DNA from: Paenibacillus terrae
GTDB taxonomy: Bacteria; Bacillota; Bacilli; Paenibacillales; Paenibacillaceae
DNA: 64,000 bases
Assembly: GCF_000943545.1 (NCBI RefSeq)
Contig: NZ_JTHP01000013.1
Location: 1 to 64,000 of the forward strand
Direction: 5' to 3'
Position 1 is the first letter of the stretch. Every line of letters begins with the position of its first letter. A program made the translations under genes and the position numbers. The notes below the pieces were generated by a model, which saw only the letters and a list, made by a program, of their open reading frames with translations, searched no databases and had not been told where the DNA came from. This document shows, piece after piece, positions 26,253 to 35,167 of this stretch.

Positions 26253-28874
26253 TCAATCCTTAGTATTTAATAATCGAAGGCTATTCATTATCACTATCAA
26301 TGCTGCGCCAGTGTCACTGAGTACGGCGATCCATAGCGTAAGCCAGCCGGGGAAAATAAAGGCCAAAGCAACAACCTTTACAATCAGGGAAAACCAAATG
26401 TTTTGCTTTATGATTATCAGTGCTTTTCGGCTTAACTTAACCGTGTGGGGGAGTTTCTCCAGATTGTCCGCCATCAAAATAATATCTGCGGTTTCTATCG
26501 CCGCATCGGTTCCAGCACCGCCCATGGCAATCCCTAAATTCGCCGAAGCTAACGCAGGCGCGTCATTAATACCATCTCCAACCATAGCAACAACTTTTCC
26601 TCCAGCTTGCAGTTGCTTAATGGCCGAGACTTTATCTTCTGGCATTAAATCTGCCATGTAATCATCTACACCTGCAGAAGCTGCAACTTGCTTAGCCGTT
26701 CCTTTATTATCACCTGTAAGCATAACCGATTTTTCGATCCCTACCGTTTTTAATTGCTGCAAAGCAATTACGGTTGCTTTTCTGATGGTATCAGCGACTG
26801 CGATTACACCTAGAATTTTCTCTTTTGACCCAATGATAACGATAGAATTCCCTTGTTGTTGCAGTTCTTCTACCTTTTTTCTGATCCGTGTAACGTCAAC
26901 CCCTATCTCCTGAAAAAGCCTCAAGTTCCCCGCATAATACTCTTCACCTTGAATATGAGCTTGCGCACCTTTACCCGGAATGGCCTTGAAAGCAGAACCT
27001 ACACGGTTCTCTGCATTTTCCCCTTTTGCATATTCGGTGATCGCCTTAGCAATGGGATGCATAGATTGTTCCTCTATGGTAAGAGCGATGGCTAGAATTT
27101 CTGGTTCCTGAGCCTCTACAGGCAAAATTGTAGTGACTTGCGGATTCCCTTCCGTTAAGGTTCCTGTTTTATCAAAAGCGATGACCTGCAAGGCTCCGGC
27201 AATTTCTAGAAACGCTCCGCCTTTAATCAGAATTCCATTGCGGGCTGCGTTACCAATCGCAGATACAATAGCTACCGGCGTTGAGATTACAAGCGCACAA
27301 GGACAGGCAACAACAAGTAATTCCAGTGCTTTGTAAAACCAATCCGACCATGTTCCCCATCCTGCCAGGGGTGGAACGATGGCAATCAATACAGCCAAAA
27401 CAAATACAATCGGCGTGTAGACTTTAGCAAAACGGTCCACAAAAGCTTGTGTAGGTGATTTCTGTTCTTGCGCTTCTTCGACCAGATGAATGATTCGTGC
27501 AATGGCCGTATCCTTTACGATTTTAGTGACTTTGATTTCAAGCGAACCATTCTGATTAACTGTGCCTGCATATACAGGATCACCAGGTACTTTATCCACG
27601 GGCAAGGACTCGCCGGTAATAGGGGCTTGATTTACACTGGAATCACCGGAAAGCACTTCACCGTCCAGCGGAATCTTCTCCCCGGGTTTTACCATCATTA
27701 TTTGACCTACAGAGACTTCTTCTGCAGCTTTCTTAACCCATTGCCCTTCTTCTTTAATCCAGGCTTCGGACGGAGCAAAATCCATCAAACCACGAATGGA
27801 GTTTCGAGTGCGTTCAATGGATTTATTTTGCAATGCATTCCCTACAGCGAATAAAAACACAACCGTTGCTCCCTCTAGCCACTGTCCAATTAAAGCCGCT
27901 CCAATCGCTGCTGCTGACATTAATACGTTCATATCTAGCGATCCGCTTTTCACAGCATAAAAAGCACTTTTCGCTGGTTTATACCCACCTAAAATAATGG
28001 ATGCCGCATACAGGATTGTAGGAAGGATAGAAGGAATATCCACTAGGGAGAGGACAAATCCCAGGAGAAGAGTCAATCCTGATAAAGAGGTCAACAGCAA
28101 CCCGTCAAAAAATGACTTCGGTTGTAGGGAAGGTTTCCCCTGTGAAACGGGAATAGCCTTATAACCGGCTTTTTCGACTTCTCTAATGATCGTATTCACA
28201 TTCGCTTGATGCGCAATCTTCATTTTACCGGTTGAAAAATTTACGCTAACCTGCTCTACATCCGACCGTTTCAACAAGTGCTTCTCAATACTGACGGCAC
28301 ATGCTGCGCAGTCCATTCCCTCTACATTAAAGACCTGCATATCGGCAGAAACTAAAGATTCAATTAAAAATCCAAGCTTTTGAACTTGCTTCTCAATCTG
28401 CTCAGAGATTTCGGTATCCTCAACTTTAGTTTGCAATTTCGCTGTGCTGTAGTTAACACGAACCGATTGTACTCCGTTGATTTTTCGAATACTTTTTTCA
28501 ATCGTCTCTGCACAAGAGGGGCAATCCATACCTCCAATACGAAATTCCAGCCCTTGCGTGTTTTGAGAGTCTGAGACTGCCTCAATGGATTCATGATGTG
28601 AGGTGCACGATTCGTCTGTGCAACAATCCTTAACTACTGACACCGACGATGGTTGACAACAGGTATCTCCAGCAGAATCGTCCATAGAGCAGCAGCTATC
28701 CTTAACATCAGCTTTAGGAACTTGCTTGATTGACAAGGATAATTCCTTCTTAAACTTTGGCTTCGGTGAATTAGTGCAAGATTCATCTGTGCAACAGTTA
28801 TCCTTCTCTACAGAGTTCACCGAGCTACCATCGTCCTTGAAAGTGTCTATCGATCCTTCATTTTTGTTCTCCAT
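26253..28874 (-). CDS. cadA: Cadmium/zinc-exporting P1B-type ATPase
   Basis: An 873-residue heavy-metal ATPase. The N-terminus is unusual: four CC-containing motifs (NCCTDESC, DSCCSMDD, DTCCQPS, DCCTDESC) within the first 91 residues. Two HMA domains follow with GMDCPSC at 115-121 and GMDCAAC at 186-192. The membrane metal site CPC is at 524-526, the phosphorylation motif DKTGTLT starts at 568, and MVGDGINDAPAL is present near the end. CPC plus dual GMDC motifs indicate Cd2+/Zn2+/Pb2+ export. It directly follows cadC, sharing its start base with the regulator's stop. Confidence 0.95.
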   Translation of the reverse strand: MENKNEGSIDTFKDDGSSVNSVEKDNCCTDESCTNSPKPKFKKELSLSIKQVPKADVKDSCCSMDDSAGDTCCQPSSVSVVKDCCTDESCTSHHESIEAVSDSQNTQGLEFRIGGMDCPSCAETIEKSIRKINGVQSVRVNYSTAKLQTKVEDTEISEQIEKQVQKLGFLIESLVSADMQVFNVEGMDCAACAVSIEKHLLKRSDVEQVSVNFSTGKMKIAHQANVNTIIREVEKAGYKAIPVSQGKPSLQPKSFFDGLLLTSLSGLTLLLGFVLSLVDIPSILPTILYAASIILGGYKPAKSAFYAVKSGSLDMNVLMSAAAIGAALIGQWLEGATVVFLFAVGNALQNKSIERTRNSIRGLMDFAPSEAWIKEEGQWVKKAAEEVSVGQIMMVKPGEKIPLDGEVLSGDSSVNQAPITGESLPVDKVPGDPVYAGTVNQNGSLEIKVTKIVKDTAIARIIHLVEEAQEQKSPTQAFVDRFAKVYTPIVFVLAVLIAIVPPLAGWGTWSDWFYKALELLVVACPCALVISTPVAIVSAIGNAARNGILIKGGAFLEIAGALQVIAFDKTGTLTEGNPQVTTILPVEAQEPEILAIALTIEEQSMHPIAKAITEYAKGENAENRVGSAFKAIPGKGAQAHIQGEEYYAGNLRLFQEIGVDVTRIRKKVEELQQQGNSIVIIGSKEKILGVIAVADTIRKATVIALQQLKTVGIEKSVMLTGDNKGTAKQVAASAGVDDYMADLMPEDKVSAIKQLQAGGKVVAMVGDGINDAPALASANLGIAMGGAGTDAAIETADIILMADNLEKLPHTVKLSRKALIIIKQNIWFSLIVKVVALAFIFPGWLTLWIAVLSDTGAALIVIMNSLRLLNTKD

Positions 28875-29248
28875 TAGACCTCAACCTCTTCCTTCTGCTG
28901 AAAAGCAAGTTTAATCAACTGCTTAAGGTGTTCATCCTGTAAAGAGTAAAAAACCAATTTTCCCTCTTTTCGATAATTGGCAAGATTCATATTTCTTAAC
29001 AATCTTAAGTGATGCGAAGCAGAAGCCATCGAGCAACCGATAATATTTGCTACATCACATACGCAAAGCTCTCCTTCTTCACATAAGCAGAATACGATCT
29101 TAAGCCTTGTATCATCAGCTAGCGCTTTAAATATTTGAGTTATGGTTTGCGTTTCAACCTGCTCAACACGCTGTTTTACACGGTTTACCTTTTTTTCGTC
29201 ATAACAATAAATCTCACACGTATCCATCTTTTTTTCATTATTCGTCAT
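28874..29248 (-). CDS. cadC: CadC-type ArsR-family metal-sensing repressor
   Basis: A 124-residue winged-helix repressor. The core carries the alpha-3 metal motif ELCVCDVAN (around residues 63-71) and recognition helix SMASASHHLRLLRNMNL. Additional cysteines at the N-terminus (DTCEIYCYD, around 9-17) correspond to the alpha-3N site of CadC, which binds Cd2+/Pb2+/Zn2+ together with the CxC. AAGGTGG precedes the ATG. Its stop overlaps the cadA start. Two ATCAAA-N6-TTTGAT operators lie just upstream, so it should repress cadC-cadA until metal binds. Confidence 0.94.
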   Translation of the reverse strand: MTNNEKKMDTCEIYCYDEKKVNRVKQRVEQVETQTITQIFKALADDTRLKIVFCLCEEGELCVCDVANIIGCSMASASHHLRLLRNMNLANYRKEGKLVFYSLQDEHLKQLIKLAFQQKEEVEV

Positions 29249-29269
29249 GACTCACACCACCTTAATTCT

Positions 29270-29291
29270 TAATCAAACCATCGTTTGATTA
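29270..29291. promoter_or_regulatory. CadC operator 1
   Basis: TAATCAAAC-CATC-GTTTGATTA is a perfect 9-4-9 palindrome 22 bp before the cadC start. Contains ATCAAA-N6-TTTGAT, as in known CadC/SmtB operators. Confidence 0.75.
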
Positions 29292-29315
29292 TAGTTTACA
29301 CCTCAATATATTAAT

Positions 29316-29335
29316 AATCAAACAATTATTTGATT
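29316..29335. promoter_or_regulatory. CadC operator 2
   Basis: AATCAAA-CAATTA-TTTGATT is a second palindrome with the same ATCAAA-N6-TTTGAT pattern, centred 45 bp upstream of the first. Dual sites suggest cooperative repression. Confidence 0.65.
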
Positions 29336-29790
29336 GTTTATACATTAATATTCACAAATAATACCTGTATTTATTTGAGAAAACGTGGAATTCTAGCTAC
29401 ATCACTTACTTGATGAACCACAAATAAAAAATGACTCAAATAACAGCTGTATAGCTCATACTTGAGTCAAATTCAAAATAGTATATGGATCGTGGCTCTT
29501 CTTGCTACATGCTCTTTGTATCAAAGGTTCTTCCGTGTGCCCTAGCTTACCTCTCTAAAAGTCATAACGTATTGAGGAACATATTGCTCATACATAATGA
29601 GAAAGCAACAAAAACTGTAAAATATAATAATAGACTATTTCTTTTAGAAGGGGTGGTACCAGCGAAACTGACACCATCCGCAAAATAAATGGATAAATAT
29701 GTTATTCACGCTCTCGACACATTATTAGCCGCATTCTTCTGGCAAAGTAGCATGAGATCACGGACAATTTGATCGATCTGCTTATTCTAA
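29336..29790. other. Gap without recognisable genes
   Basis: About 450 bases. TGACTCAA (around 29434) and TTGAGTCA (around 29462) form a weak hairpin. Short open frames here lack coding character and ribosome sites. Confidence 0.4.
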
Positions 29791-30160
29791 TCGTCCTCGG
29801 ATAGGAGTACGGGCAGAGCGAAAAGGCGAATTGGAATTTCCGAGTGACTTACGTAAGGTAAGCAACAAGTACGGCATTCTATTCAACTTGATATAATCAG
29901 CAGTCAATAATCCGGACGGAATAAGTCGTGATGTCATTTTCCCGGTCGTTAATGAACAAACGTTACGGAATTTGATAAAAAAATTCAAACACACAGGGTC
30001 AGCATACGAAAAAAATCCACACCATTATTCGGTTTTCTTATGGGAGTCATTACCGCCGTATGATACCCGAAATATTAGGCATCCTGGAATTGCGATCGGA
30101 CGAAAACATAAACGAAGTGCCCAACAGAATAAAGTCTGTTGGGCACTTCGTTTATCTATA
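29791..30160 (+). pseudogene. Tn3-family transposase (TnpA) fragment
   Basis: The frame around 29910-30005 reads ISRDVIFPVVNEQTLRNLIK then KFKHTGSAYEK; after a one-base shift it continues IHTIIRFSYGSHYRRMIPEI then LGILELRSDENINEVPN. This matches the central part of Tn3-family transposases (DEQTLRDLVKEFK...SSYSHHYRRMLPELLE). Only about 80 residues of a roughly 1000-residue protein remain and the catalytic DDE part is gone. The fragment ends in the hairpin at 30108. Confidence 0.75.
30108..30155. repeat. Perfect 21-bp inverted repeat
   Basis: Arms 30108-30128 and 30135-30155 (core GAAGTGCCCAACAGA/TCTGTTGGGCACTTC) are perfect and separated by ATAAAG. It interrupts the Tn3 transposase fragment. 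It could be a terminator or the end of an inserted miniature element. Confidence 0.7.
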
Positions 30161-30331
30161 GATTTTAATTACAAATTGAATCCTATTCATCTCTATGCTA
30201 TAAGAACGGCGCAGAGTTCTGCATCTCATAGCTTAAATAATCATGAGGACCCCCATGAATTTGTAATATCAAAATGACCCGATCTGCTGGACAAATCTGG
30301 TCGGATGGAAGGCTGTATGCTAATTTAAATA

Positions 30332-30988
30332 TCACTCCATTAACCGCTTTTCTCCTTTAACTAATCCTCTCTCAAGCGCATATCTTGTAAGCTGCACACG
30401 ATTTTGAAGATGCAACTTTTGCAATATATTTTTCAAATGGTTTTTAACCGTATGCTCTGAGATGGTAAGACTGTTGGCCACCTCCTTATTGGTATAGCCC
30501 GAAGCTACTCCATTCAATATTTCCTTTTCTCTGGATGTCAGAACCTCTGCATTGTTTTTTTGAGGAGACATTGAAAAATCTTTCAATATTTGAAAAGCAA
30601 GTTCTCTGCTGAGTGGGGCTTCTTCATTGACGATCGTCTCCAGATATTCAATCCAAGTCGAAGGATGTAAATTTTTCAACAGATAGCCCTGGGCCCCTCT
30701 TTTTAGAGCTTCAAGTAGGTCGTACATATCATCAGACACCGTAATCATTACAATCTTTACATAAGGAAATTTAAGTTTGATGCGTTGGGTCGTTTCCAGA
30801 CCGTCCATGCCCGGCATACGTATATCCATCAAAATTAAATCTGGCATCCATTGTGTAGTAAATTCGATAGCTTGTTGACCGCTACTAACGGCTCCAACCA
30901 CTTCAAATTTACTACTCATGGAAATGATATCACATACAGCTTCTCTTGCATGATCATGATCATCAACGACAAGTACACGTGTAAGCAT
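30332..30988 (-). CDS. NarL/LuxR-type response regulator
   Basis: A 218-residue response regulator. Receiver: acidic pocket VVDDHDH at 6-12, phosphoacceptor in DLILMDIRMPGMDG near 55, and conserved threonine/serine and lysine in MITVSDD and YLLKNL. C-terminal LuxR helix-turn-helix around residues 150-210: LTSREKEILNGVASGYTNKE, then HTVKNHLKNILQKL. It pairs with the kinase whose gene ends one base upstream. As the distal part of a metal/siderophore uptake operon, the pair probably senses metal status or envelope stress; the target is unknown. Confidence 0.92.
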   Translation of the reverse strand: MLTRVLVVDDHDHAREAVCDIISMSSKFEVVGAVSSGQQAIEFTTQWMPDLILMDIRMPGMDGLETTQRIKLKFPYVKIVMITVSDDMYDLLEALKRGAQGYLLKNLHPSTWIEYLETIVNEEAPLSRELAFQILKDFSMSPQKNNAEVLTSREKEILNGVASGYTNKEVANSLTISEHTVKNHLKNILQKLHLQNRVQLTRYALERGLVKGEKRLME

Positions 30989-30989
30989 A

Positions 30990-31820
30990 TCATTCTCCCC
31001 CTTTTCTTAAGATCACTTTCGTATGCTTATCCGAATGCAACGTCAATTTCCAGCCCATATCCGCCGCTCGTTCTTTCATAATAGCAATCCCGTATGAATT
31101 TTTAAGATTCTCTGTCTGCTCAGGAAGTCCTCTTCCGTTGTCTTCAATTTTCACGGTCCATCCCTTTGTGTCTGCCCATCCGTTAATCCAGCCTGTCGTA
31201 GCAAAGGCATGCTTTTGGATATTGACAACTGCTTCACGTATACAAGCCAACAGTTCCGCTTTTTCCTTGGTGCTCAGGATGTGATCCTGAATGCTCCAAT
31301 CCACCTTCATTTCAATAAGTACCTCGTTGGCAATCTGTTTGATATGTTCTTCTAAGGACTCGTTCACTGAAATAGTTCCCTCGTCAGACGAGGTGTATTT
31401 TAAATTGGCTATGGATTGCCGGACATAATGATTCACTTCATGCACAGCTTTGCGAATTTTATATAATTCTTTATCATATATTTCTTGATTTTGATCGAAC
31501 TCCAAACGGTCTACTTTAACGGATAACAGAAAGAGAGTTTGCGCAATGCCATCATGCAGTTCCTTGGCTAGCTGCTCCCTTGCCTCCAAAGCTACTTTTG
31601 CAGTCCGTTCACGTTCCAACTCACGTTGAATTTTTTCTAACATGGAAAACAGTTGGCTCAAGAGTGTAATACTTACCAGAAATACGAGTACAGGAGTCAG
31701 ATAATTACCAACACTCATAGAAATATACGGGAGTAGAAATTGATGTCTGATATACTCCCAAAGTCCTACTGTAATCGTAGGTACGATTAAAATAAACCAC
31801 TTGATTTGTCTATAGTTCAT
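30990..31820 (-). CDS. HisKA_3-type sensor histidine kinase
   Basis: About 276 residues from ATG 31820 (MNYRQIKWFI), eight bases after AAAGGAG. Two N-terminal membrane helices (about residues 8-27 and 42-62) with a very short extracellular loop, suggesting intramembrane sensing as in LiaS-like kinases. The dimerisation/phosphoacceptor motif is LAKELHDGIAQTLFLLS and the ATPase part has CIREAVVNIQKHAFA and EDNGRGLPE. The upstream ATPase gene overlaps its open frame, so it is cotranscribed with the transporter. Confidence 0.9.
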   Translation of the reverse strand: MNYRQIKWFILIVPTITVGLWEYIRHQFLLPYISMSVGNYLTPVLVFLVSITLLSQLFSMLEKIQRELERERTAKVALEAREQLAKELHDGIAQTLFLLSVKVDRLEFDQNQEIYDKELYKIRKAVHEVNHYVRQSIANLKYTSSDEGTISVNESLEEHIKQIANEVLIEMKVDWSIQDHILSTKEKAELLACIREAVVNIQKHAFATTGWINGWADTKGWTVKIEDNGRGLPEQTENLKNSYGIAIMKERAADMGWKLTLHSDKHTKVILRKGGE

Positions 31821-31840
31821 GATCTTCTCCTTTAGCCCAA

Positions 31841-32611
31841 TCAATCATACCATTTGGCTAATTGCTGTGTATATGGATGCCTCATTGTGTCAAATAACTC
31901 TTCTTTCATATATTCATCAACTATCTGGCCTTTTCGCATCACTAGAATTCTATCACACATTTGCTGAACTACAGGGAGATCGTGAGAAATAAACAAATAA
32001 GAAAAATCCAACCTTTTCTGCAGAGCTCTCAACAAATCGAGGATTTCTGACTGGATTAAAGCATCAAGATTGGAGGTTGGTTCATCCATAATAATTAGAT
32101 TGGGTTCGACGCTTATAGCTCTAGCAATGCACAGTCGCTGTTTTTGCCCTCCACTTAGTTCATGGGGATATCTGTTCATGAGGTCAGGGCCCAGACCCAC
32201 GAGTTCAAGCAACTGGGCCGCTACTTCCTTTCTCTGATGTTGGTTTTTCTTAATATAAAACCATCCCCTTCTATTCAAATGGTCTAGGGGCTCCATGAGC
32301 GAATTTAACAAGTGAATTCGTGGGTTAAGCGCGGCCGTGGGATTCTGGAATACTGCCTGTATACTTCCTTTATATTTCTTGAATGAACTGCGATCAGTCG
32401 CTCGTACAGGAGTACCTTGGTACACAATAGAACCGGAATCAATATTCTGTGTAAGTAGCAGACAACGTGCTAGTGTGCTTTTACCACATCCACTTTCTCC
32501 AATAAGACCTACACTTTCTCCAGAGCGAATTGTTATGGATACCTGATGAAGTACTTTTTCTTTGCCAGAATAATACTTTTCAATGTTCTGAGCCACCAAA
32601 GTATTGTTCAT
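31841..32611 (-). CDS. nikE: Nickel/peptide-type ABC transporter ATPase (second, NikE/DppF-like)
   Basis: A 256-residue ABC ATPase of the oligopeptide/nickel class. Walker A GESGCGKSTLARCLL near residue 40, Q-loop in AVFQNPTAALNPRIH, signature LSGGQKQRLCIARAI near 152, Walker B LIIMDEPTSNLD, H-loop FISHDL. It pairs with the second ATPase encoded just upstream, and with two permeases and a binding protein in the same order as nikABCDE. Gene symbol is by architecture; the substrate may be nickel, another metal complex, or a peptide. Confidence 0.88.
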   Translation of the reverse strand: MNNTLVAQNIEKYYSGKEKVLHQVSITIRSGESVGLIGESGCGKSTLARCLLLTQNIDSGSIVYQGTPVRATDRSSFKKYKGSIQAVFQNPTAALNPRIHLLNSLMEPLDHLNRRGWFYIKKNQHQRKEVAAQLLELVGLGPDLMNRYPHELSGGQKQRLCIARAISVEPNLIIMDEPTSNLDALIQSEILDLLRALQKRLDFSYLFISHDLPVVQQMCDRILVMRKGQIVDEYMKEELFDTMRHPYTQQLAKWYD

Positions 32612-32641
32612 GTAGGTGTCACCGCCTTTTGCACAACATGT

Positions 32642-33421
32642 TTAAGAGGGCCTTATCCTTAGAGAAGGAACCGCTGCAAGCAGTCGCTTGGTATAGGCTT
32701 GTGCCGGGGCGCTTAATATTCGCTGAGTCGGTCCAGACTCTACGAGTTGGCCCTCTTTAATCACAGTCACGTCATCCGCATACCGTTTTACGTTTCTCAG
32801 GTCATGAGAAATCAATAAGATACCGCAACTGGTCTGTTCTTTTAGATTGGATATGATACGTAGAATTTCAATTGCATTTGTCCGATCTAGTGCCGTCGTG
32901 GGCTCATCCATTATGAATAATTTCGGTTTCAGCATGAGGGCTGCCGCAAGAGATACCCTTTGCATTTGCCCCCCACTAAGTTGAAATGGATAGCGGTCAT
33001 ACATATGATCGGGTAAGCGTGTGTATTCGAGAGCCTGTAGAATACATTCTTTTCGAAGTTTACGATCTAACACACTATGAGCTCTCAACGTCTCGTCCAA
33101 TTGCTTACCAATAGGGATAAAAGGAGTTAAAGCCCCTGCATATTCCTGCAATATATAAGCGATCTCTTTGCCTCGAAGGCGTTCTCTTTGCACTGTAGAT
33201 AAGGACAGCAACGAACGTCCTAAGAATCGTATATCCCCCGCTGAGATACGTACCGATGAAGGAAGAAGATCACCTATAGCCAGTGATGTCATGCTTTTTC
33301 CACTGCCGCTTTCTCCAATCAGGGCATGACACATTCCTACACCCACAGAAAGCTCAAAATTCCGCACAATATAGCCTTGTTCGGATGCTAAAGTTAGTCC
33401 TTTTATTTCAAGAATGGTCAT
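32642..33421 (-). CDS. nikD: Nickel/peptide-type ABC transporter ATPase (first, NikD/DppD-like)
   Basis: A 259-residue ATPase: Walker A GESGSGKSMTSLAIGDLLP, signature LSGGQMQRVSLAAALML, Walker B LFIMDEPTTALD, H-loop ISHDLRN. It overlaps the permease gene by 14 bases and is followed 30 bp later by the partner ATPase. Length and motifs are complete. Confidence 0.88.
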   Translation of the reverse strand: MTILEIKGLTLASEQGYIVRNFELSVGVGMCHALIGESGSGKSMTSLAIGDLLPSSVRISAGDIRFLGRSLLSLSTVQRERLRGKEIAYILQEYAGALTPFIPIGKQLDETLRAHSVLDRKLRKECILQALEYTRLPDHMYDRYPFQLSGGQMQRVSLAAALMLKPKLFIMDEPTTALDRTNAIEILRIISNLKEQTSCGILLISHDLRNVKRYADDVTVIKEGQLVESGPTQRILSAPAQAYTKRLLAAVPSLRIRPS

Positions 33422-34229
33422 GATTTCGTTTCCCCTTTTGTCCCCGCTGCAGGCCGTCCTGTAGTTCGTCCCCCATTAAATTGGATAAGAGGACGAATAC
33501 CATAATCGCAACACCAGGAATAACCATCGCTAATGGAGCGTTGTGAAAATAGGCTCTACCCTCATTTAACATCGCTCCCCATTCGGGAGTTGGTGGTTGC
33601 AGTCCTAAGCCTATATAAGAGAGAGCAGCAATCATCAAAATGATTTTACCAATATCCAAAGTTGCCACGACGATCAGTTGACTCAAGGCTGCAGGCATCA
33701 AATGCTTAACCACCAAATGTACAGACGGTACCCCGCTTAATCGAGCGCTGTGAATATAATCTTTGTCTTTTTCAGCCATCAAGCTAGCCCTCACTAACCT
33801 TGCATAGGCAATCCACTTCACGGCAACAATGGCAATCATCAGGTTGGTCACACCTGGACCCAGTAATCCTGTTAATATAATAGCTGTAATATAGTCAGGA
33901 AAAGCAAGAAAAGAATCAGAGACGCGCATAAAAATGCGATCCATGACTCCACCAGCATATCCCGCAAATATTCCAACTGGGATACCGACTCCTAGCGATA
34001 GTATTAAAATTACTAAGCTCGTTCCGACCGTATTTCTGCCACCGTATACCAAACGAGACATCAGATCTCTTCCAAGACCATCCGTACCCAGCAGATGATC
34101 AACACTTGGGGGCTGTAGCTTTTGCTTCAAATTAACCATTAACGGATCTTGATGCATAAATTCAGGGAGAACAACAAGCACCATTAACATCCCAAAGAAG
34201 AAGACAACCAGAAATCGGGCTTTGTTCAT
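33408..34229 (-). CDS. nikC: Nickel/peptide-type ABC transporter permease (NikC/DppC-like)
   Basis: A 273-residue permease with about six membrane helices. The N-terminal part has the DppC-type HLLGTDGLGRDLMSRLVYG element near residues 45-64, and the EAA loop is around SARLSGVPSVHLVVKHLMP near 160-180. It overlaps its permease partner by four bases. Confidence 0.9.
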   Translation of the reverse strand: MNKARFLVVFFFGMLMVLVVLPEFMHQDPLMVNLKQKLQPPSVDHLLGTDGLGRDLMSRLVYGGRNTVGTSLVILILSLGVGIPVGIFAGYAGGVMDRIFMRVSDSFLAFPDYITAIILTGLLGPGVTNLMIAIVAVKWIAYARLVRASLMAEKDKDYIHSARLSGVPSVHLVVKHLMPAALSQLIVVATLDIGKIILMIAALSYIGLGLQPPTPEWGAMLNEGRAYFHNAPLAMVIPGVAIMVFVLLSNLMGDELQDGLQRGQKGKRNHDHS

Positions 34230-35167
34230 GGCCTTCCCTCCCTCAATCGAATTTCAGGATTAATGTACCCCACCATGACATCCGTTAGCATATGGATGAG
34301 CATAATAATGGCGCCCATAAACACAATATATCCTTGAATCACCGGATAGTCTCGATTGTGAATAGCTTCAATCACGAATTTCCCTAACCCCGGATAGGCG
34401 AATATGGTTTCAACAACTACGCTCCCCCCAAGCAGACTTCCTACACTGATCCCAAACATCGTAATGATGGGAGTGAGACTATGCCGACATACGTGAAAGA
34501 AAAAGATGCGTGCTCTAGAAACACCTCTGGAGCGCGCACCCAGAACAAAATCCTGCGTTAAACTTTGCAGTAAGCTGGAGCGAATTAGACGAACATACAC
34601 CGCAGCCATGGTCAGTCCCAGCGTCAGCGAGGGCAGGACAAGATGCAAGAACGTGCCCGTGCCCATAGAAGGAAACAATGGCCACTGCACGGAAAAGCCC
34701 TCAATAAGCAAAAGCCCCAACCAGAAACTAGGAATCGAGGCACCCATAATCGCCAATACTCGACTTACTCGGTCAATCCATTGCTGCGGATGTAGAGCTG
34801 AATACATTCCAAGAGGTAAGGCAACTCCCATTAAAACGAGTATGGATGTACAGGTAAGAAGGAACGTGTTTGGCATCCTCGTCAATATTTCTGGGGTTAC
34901 AGGCTGGTGAGTCATATAGGAATTTCCGAAATCCAGACGAATGAATCTGGAGAGCCAGTCTACATATTGAACCAGAACAGGCTTATCCAAACCCATGAGT
35001 TCCCTTTGTATTTCTAATTGCTCGTTTGTAACAGCCACATCATCGACTCGGAGCAGTTGTCTTACCGCGTCTCCAGGAGCAAGCTTAATTCCACAGAAGC
35101 TGATGAGAGACAACAGAAATATAAACAGAACAAACTCAAAAAGCCTTCTTCCTAGCTTAATCATCAT
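34226..35167 (-). CDS. nikB: Nickel/peptide-type ABC transporter permease (NikB/DppB-like)
   Basis: A 313-residue permease. The N-terminal helix is followed by LAPGDAVRQLLRVDD, typical of DppB/NikB; the DF-N-Y block is LDFGNSYMTHQPV; the EAA loop is GARSRGVSRARIFFFHVCRH near 215-235. Six membrane helices expected. Starts within four bases of the end of the binding-protein gene. Confidence 0.9.
   Translation of the reverse strand: MMIKLGRRLFEFVLFIFLLSLISFCGIKLAPGDAVRQLLRVDDVAVTNEQLEIQRELMGLDKPVLVQYVDWLSRFIRLDFGNSYMTHQPVTPEILTRMPNTFLLTCTSILVLMGVALPLGMYSALHPQQWIDRVSRVLAIMGASIPSFWLGLLLIEGFSVQWPLFPSMGTGTFLHLVLPSLTLGLTMAAVYVRLIRSSLLQSLTQDFVLGARSRGVSRARIFFFHVCRHSLTPIITMFGISVGSLLGGSVVVETIFAYPGLGKFVIEAIHNRDYPVIQGYIVFMGAIIMLIHMLTDVMVGYINPEIRLREGRP

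Noticed and set aside
29640-29690. T-box riboswitch (AGGGGTGGTACCAGCG resembles the T-box sequence)
   Set aside because: The core has an inserted base, no specifier stem or terminator/antiterminator pair can be drawn, and no tRNA synthetase or amino-acid gene follows.
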